DNA of 24,953 bases from JACNFS01 sp964582065 (lineage in GTDB: Bacteria > Chloroflexota > Dehalococcoidia > GIF9 > UBA5629): positions 1 through 24,953 of the forward strand of contig CAZOQG010000013.1 in the NCBI GenBank assembly GCA_964582065.1, written 5' to 3'. The notes under the pieces were generated by a model that saw nothing but the letters and a program-made list of their open reading frames with translations, was not told the origin of the DNA and searched no databases. Below are positions 22,381 to 24,953 of the stretch, one piece after another; position 1 is the stretch's first letter; each line of letters starts with the position of its first letter. Made by a program: the position numbers and the translations under genes.

Positions 22381-22389
22381 TGGTATAAT
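22381..22389 (+). promoter_or_regulatory. Extended -10 promoter before riboswitch 2
   Basis: TGG followed by a consensus TATAAT (22384-22389). A TTGACA nearby is only eight bases upstream, too close to act as its -35 box. Transcription from about 22396 would give a leader of about 140 bases before the aptamer. Confidence 0.55.
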
Positions 22390-22478
22390 TGACCATTGGA
22401 TGGGATAGTCGTAAGTAATGGGGTTCATCGTTGGCAACAACGTTTGAACACAAACAACGGCACGTTTTTTGTCGTGTC

Positions 22479-22530
22479 GCCGAGGAGGTAACTGAGTCCT
22501 AACCAGTTAAGTTTCGCAGTTGGAAACTGC
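22479..22530 (+). promoter_or_regulatory. Two conserved hairpins before riboswitch 2
   Basis: TAACTG with CAGTTA and GCAGTT with AACTGC, matching the pair before riboswitch 1 in place and order but not in every base. The conserved shape argues for a function in the leader RNA. Confidence 0.55.
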
Positions 22531-22537
22531 ATATCAT

Positions 22538-22610
22538 AATTGGGGGGCGATGAAGCACCAGTCGCAAATTGGTCACTTGGGTGGTGCGGAGCCAATAGTG
22601 AAACCGACCC
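22538..22610 (+). promoter_or_regulatory. Cyclic-di-GMP-II riboswitch, copy 2
   Basis: It has the same core as copy 1: GGCGATGAAG, AAATTGGTCACTTG and CCAATAGTGAAACCGACC. The last block is almost identical to the Clostridium class II aptamer. Two copies 2.5 kb apart keep the core while loops differ (for example GGGTGGTGCGGAG against CCTGGTACCGAG). It controls, by inference, the three exported-protein genes that follow at 22764, 23877 and 24422. Confidence 0.82.
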
Positions 22611-22627
22611 GTAGTAGGTCGGTTTTT
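22601..22627 (+). terminator. Intrinsic terminator of riboswitch 2
   Basis: AAACCGACC pairs with GGTCGGTTT across CGTAGTA and runs into five T (22623-22627). As in copy 1, the 5' arm is the aptamer's 3' strand. Confidence 0.85.
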
Positions 22628-22763
22628 GTGTTTTGCTGGGTACTGTTCTCGAGATTCTATCAATAGCAACTAAGGAGGTAACGCTTATACGAAAACCTAA
22701 TCAGATAATCCAGGACGCTCGGGAAAGACCGAGAAACAAAAATCTTACAAAAGGAGGAAAAAG

Positions 22764-23795
22764 TTGAAAAAGTATTTAGGAATTTTATTTGCGTTAGTGT
22801 TGGCAGTCTCGCTAACACTGATGCCAGCAGTAGTTGCTGGTCAGTCTCCCTGTGGTAATCCCGGTAGTCCTTGTAACGGTTGGGAGGTAGACATAGGTGA
22901 TCCAGATGGTTCAGATAGTGATGCAGTGCCGCCTGAAAATCAACCTGGAATATCAATTTCGGGTTGGGGGCCGGTTAGACCAGGGACTCTTGGGGGCGGT
23001 TATGGTGGCGTAGATGATTGCAGAGTAATGTGGGAAGAGCGCAATATGGATGGGTCAGCGTATGACCCCGGCACAGACATTGAAACACTCAGGTGTGCCA
23101 CTGTTACCTATACCTATGACGAATGTGTTACGCCCACCTGCCTTGAATACAGCAATCTTGATGGACAAGCCGTCAATGAGGACGGGCACGATGTTTTTGT
23201 AGATGGGGTGCATGTTTTCACGTATCTTGACGTAGGTGGCCCAGCAGGTGAAATTTGGTACACCCAGTATATAGACTTAACAGGGTGTAATCTGCCTTGC
23301 TGCAACACTCACGTTGTTGAGTTCTGTGCTACGGGGGCGGCCTGGGGTAGTTTTGCCGGCTACGGCCAGGTAGCCATTGATTGGGTTGAACTGGAGGTAG
23401 GACAACCGTGTGAATGTGAGTGTCCACAGGGAGGGAGTTTGCCTGCGACTGTAACCATCAGCGACTGAATTTGCCTAGACGTAACTGGTAATTTGGACTT
23501 CGACACGATGTCTAAGGGTGAGACGAAGGTCTTAACCGATGCTTTTACCGTAACAAATTGCGGCAATGTCGATATAGACGTTACTGCATCAGCTACACCA
23601 GCAGGATGCTTGTTCGACGAGCCCGACCCCGCCGGACTGTTTTTCGAAGTGGCGTCCTTCAGCCATATTGATGTCTGGACAACAGCTATTCTTTATGGAG
23701 CTGCTGAGACCTTCGATGCCAAGTTGATCGTCCCAGACCCGTATAGCGCTGGCGCCAAGACGGGGACCATAATTTTCTGGGCTACGAAGAAATAA
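22764..23795 (+). pseudogene. Exported Cys-rich beta-sandwich protein interrupted by an in-frame TGA
   Basis: The gene starts with TTG 22764 after AAGGAGG (six-base spacing). It encodes a signal peptide (about 1-25), then a beta-rich domain with 13 cysteines, including CECEC near residue 220. A TGA at 23466-23468 stops it after 234 residues. The same frame continues for 109 codons with clear coding character (GNLDFDTMSKGETK, then TVTNCGNVDIDVTASA, ending GTIIFWATKK), typical of an Ig-like secreted domain. No RBS or start is seen for a separate second gene. The likely causes are a nonsense mutation, a sequencing error or read-through. It is the first gene after riboswitch 2. Confidence 0.7.
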
Positions 23796-23805
23796 GTATA
23801 CATAA

Positions 23806-23836
23806 GGGGGCGGAGGACAAGTACTCCTCTGCCCCC
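23806..23836 (+). terminator. Strong GC-rich hairpin after the interrupted gene
   Basis: GGGGGCGGAGGA pairs with TCCTCTGCCCCC (12 pairs, one G-U) around a seven-base loop. No T-run follows, so it may stabilise the upstream mRNA end or reduce read-through into the next gene instead of ending transcription fully. Confidence 0.6.
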
Positions 23837-23876
23837 CAATACACAAACAAGAAATTGCGGTAGATAGATAGAAGAA

Positions 23877-24425
23877 ATGAAAAAGCTACTAAGTGGTATA
23901 TTGGTGTTGTTATTGCCCTTGCTGCTCTATACTCCTGTTCTGGCAGCCGGCCTCGGCATTAGTCCTTCATCCGTGGAATTTGATGTGCCCGCTGATGGTA
24001 GTACTCAAGTTGAGTTCACCATTACCAACTTTAGCGGAGAGCTACAGATAAGCCTTGAGGATATACCATTAAGGGTTGAGCCAACTACTGTTCCCGTTAC
24101 CGCATCCGCCGGGGGCACCAAGATAGTGCTGACGTTTTATGGGGATGAATCCCTTGGCTCTGAAGTATTCAATGGCAAGATAAGGTTTCTGGCCATGACC
24201 GGCGGTAGCGTAGCCATGGGAATCAAGGTAATAGCCACTGTTAGCCATGTAGGCCCTAAGTCGCCGGAACAAGCAACCCAAGAGCAAAGTCCGACAACGC
24301 CAGCGCCGCAGGCTGAAACAGCGGAAAGACCGCTACCCACACCAATTATCGCGGCTGTAGGCTTAGTTTTTGTAGCTGCAATAGCGGTTATCATAACCCT
24401 CTTAGTCAGGAGGCGCGGGTATTGA
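23877..24425 (+). CDS. Membrane-anchored extracellular Ig-like protein
   Basis: This 182-residue protein has a signal peptide (about 1-23), one beta-sandwich domain (about 24-127, with LGISPSSVEFDVPADGSTQV and FTITNFSGE), a Thr/Pro/Gln linker and a C-terminal membrane helix (about 156-177) followed by RRRGY. It should therefore face outward, tied to the cytoplasmic membrane. The fold resembles chaperone- or WxL-associated Ig-like domains, but no exact family is claimed. The AGGAGG inside its last codons serves the next gene, whose TTG overlaps its stop. Confidence 0.75.
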   Translation: MKKLLSGILVLLLPLLLYTPVLAAGLGISPSSVEFDVPADGSTQVEFTITNFSGELQISLEDIPLRVEPTTVPVTASAGGTKIVLTFYGDESLGSEVFNGKIRFLAMTGGSVAMGIKVIATVSHVGPKSPEQATQEQSPTTPAPQAETAERPLPTPIIAAVGLVFVAAIAVIITLLVRRRGY

Positions 24426-24953
24426 GCTTAGTTAGGATGGTTTCCCTCCTCGCGCTAGCCCTGGCGGCGATGATTTCATTCAGCCCAGCAGTACAGGCTG
24501 ATGGCGAAGCAGATTCCATCCAAGCGACTGTTGAGATTCTGGGTCTAAACGCAGATATCACCATCACCAAGACCGCCGATAGAAGCTCTGCTTCACTAGG
24601 CGAGAGCATAACTTATACCTACACCATCATCAATACCGGCGAGGTCCCTACTGACAACCTCACCTTAAGTGACGACAGGCTAGGACCAATTCCCCTCAGC
24701 ACAACCAGCCTCGCCCCGGGTGACAATGTTACAGCGACTGCCACCTATACGGTACGAAGCGGAGACGTTGGCACACAGATGACCAATATCGCTAGTGTTA
24801 CCGGCACCTACCCGGTGAATAACCCGATATCTGCCAATGCCACAGCTTCTGTTGTTGTCTCTAGTGGAGGTGGTCGTCGAGGCGGCGGTGGTGGTGGAGG
24901 AGGTGGCGGTGGGGGAGGACCTGTTGCGGAATGTCCGCTGACACTCGCCGTAA
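24422..24953 (+). CDS. Exported DUF11-like repeat protein, 3' end outside window
   Basis: The frame is open from TTG 24422 to the window end (177 codons seen). The TTG lies eight bases after AGGAGG and overlaps the upstream stop (TTGA). An ATG at 24437 is the alternative. It has a signal peptide (SLLALALAAMISFSPAVQA), then a DUF11-type beta-sandwich (ITITKTADRSSASLGESITY, TYTIINTGEVPTDNLTLSDD, then SLAPGDNVTATATYTV), the domain seen in long bacterial surface proteins. It is followed by Ser/Gly with a run of 13 Gly and then PVAECPLTLAV. The Gly run is probably a flexible linker. The rest of the protein is not visible. Confidence 0.8.
   Translation, partial: MSLVRMVSLLALALAAMISFSPAVQADGEADSIQATVEILGLNADITITKTADRSSASLGESITYTYTIINTGEVPTDNLTLSDDRLGPIPLSTTSLAPGDNVTATATYTVRSGDVGTQMTNIASVTGTYPVNNPISANATASVVVSSGGGRRGGGGGGGGGGGGGPVAECPLTLAV

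Noticed and set aside
22571..22592. T-box-like GGTGGTGCGGAG in riboswitch 2
   Set aside because: The sequence is inside the variable loop of the cyclic-di-GMP-II aptamer, the copy in cassette 1 reads differently, and no aminoacyl or amino acid gene follows.
23469..23510. Possible SECIS element after the TGA at 23466
   Set aside because: Only a four-pair stem with a bulge can be drawn, without a convincing apical loop. No selenocysteine genes are in the window.

Overview
The window looks like a chromosomal stretch of an uncultured anaerobic bacterium, most likely Chloroflexota of the Dehalococcoidia type. This rests on overall gene style and intergenic repeats, not on a marker phylogeny, so confidence is moderate. 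It reads as a metagenome scaffold: 100 unknown bases sit inside a tandem repeat at 1228-1327. GTG and TTG starts are common, genes often overlap by one to four bases, and several promoters lie so close to the start codon that the mRNAs may be leaderless.

Housekeeping part, 1-8400. The end of the F1 ATP synthase operon (atpD 3' end, atpC) faces an rpsP-khpA operon whose S16 protein carries a long Glu/Lys/Ala/Thr repeat tail broken by the gap. An ERCC4-type nuclease and endonuclease V follow on opposite strands. Next is a tight plus-strand cluster: prfB (with the programmed +1 frameshift at an in-frame TGA), an exported HELGH metallopeptidase, and radC. An orphan lipoprotein of the peptide-binding family comes after a dispersed repeat.

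DNA-end processing operon, 8406-12026, minus strand. A NurA nuclease, a 24-residue basic microprotein, a HAS-barrel-like protein and a HerA hexameric ATPase share one promoter. A histone-deacetylase-like gene diverges from it. SecD-SecF and a CCA-adding enzyme (all minus strand) follow, with REP-like palindromes between them.

Accessory part, 17300-24953. It starts with a small secreted subtilase. Exactly 200 bases away a sequence matching the subtilase leader has its own promoter and terminator. It would make a roughly 68-nt RNA that can pair with the ribosome-binding region of the subtilase mRNA. Then come two copies of one cassette: four TTTACC direct repeats with fixed 12/9/12 spacing, a -10 box placed for a leaderless mRNA, a receiver-like protein (the two are 88% identical) lacking the usual acidic pair, and a cyclic-di-GMP-II riboswitch overlapping an intrinsic terminator. 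Genes for exported Ig-like or CARDB proteins follow each copy. The second cassette leads into three such genes: one Cys-rich and interrupted by an in-frame TGA, one membrane-anchored, and one DUF11-like protein cut off by the window end. The simplest reading is a cyclic-di-GMP-controlled cell-surface locus built by duplication. This cassette and the antisense RNA/subtilase pair are the most interesting parts of the window.
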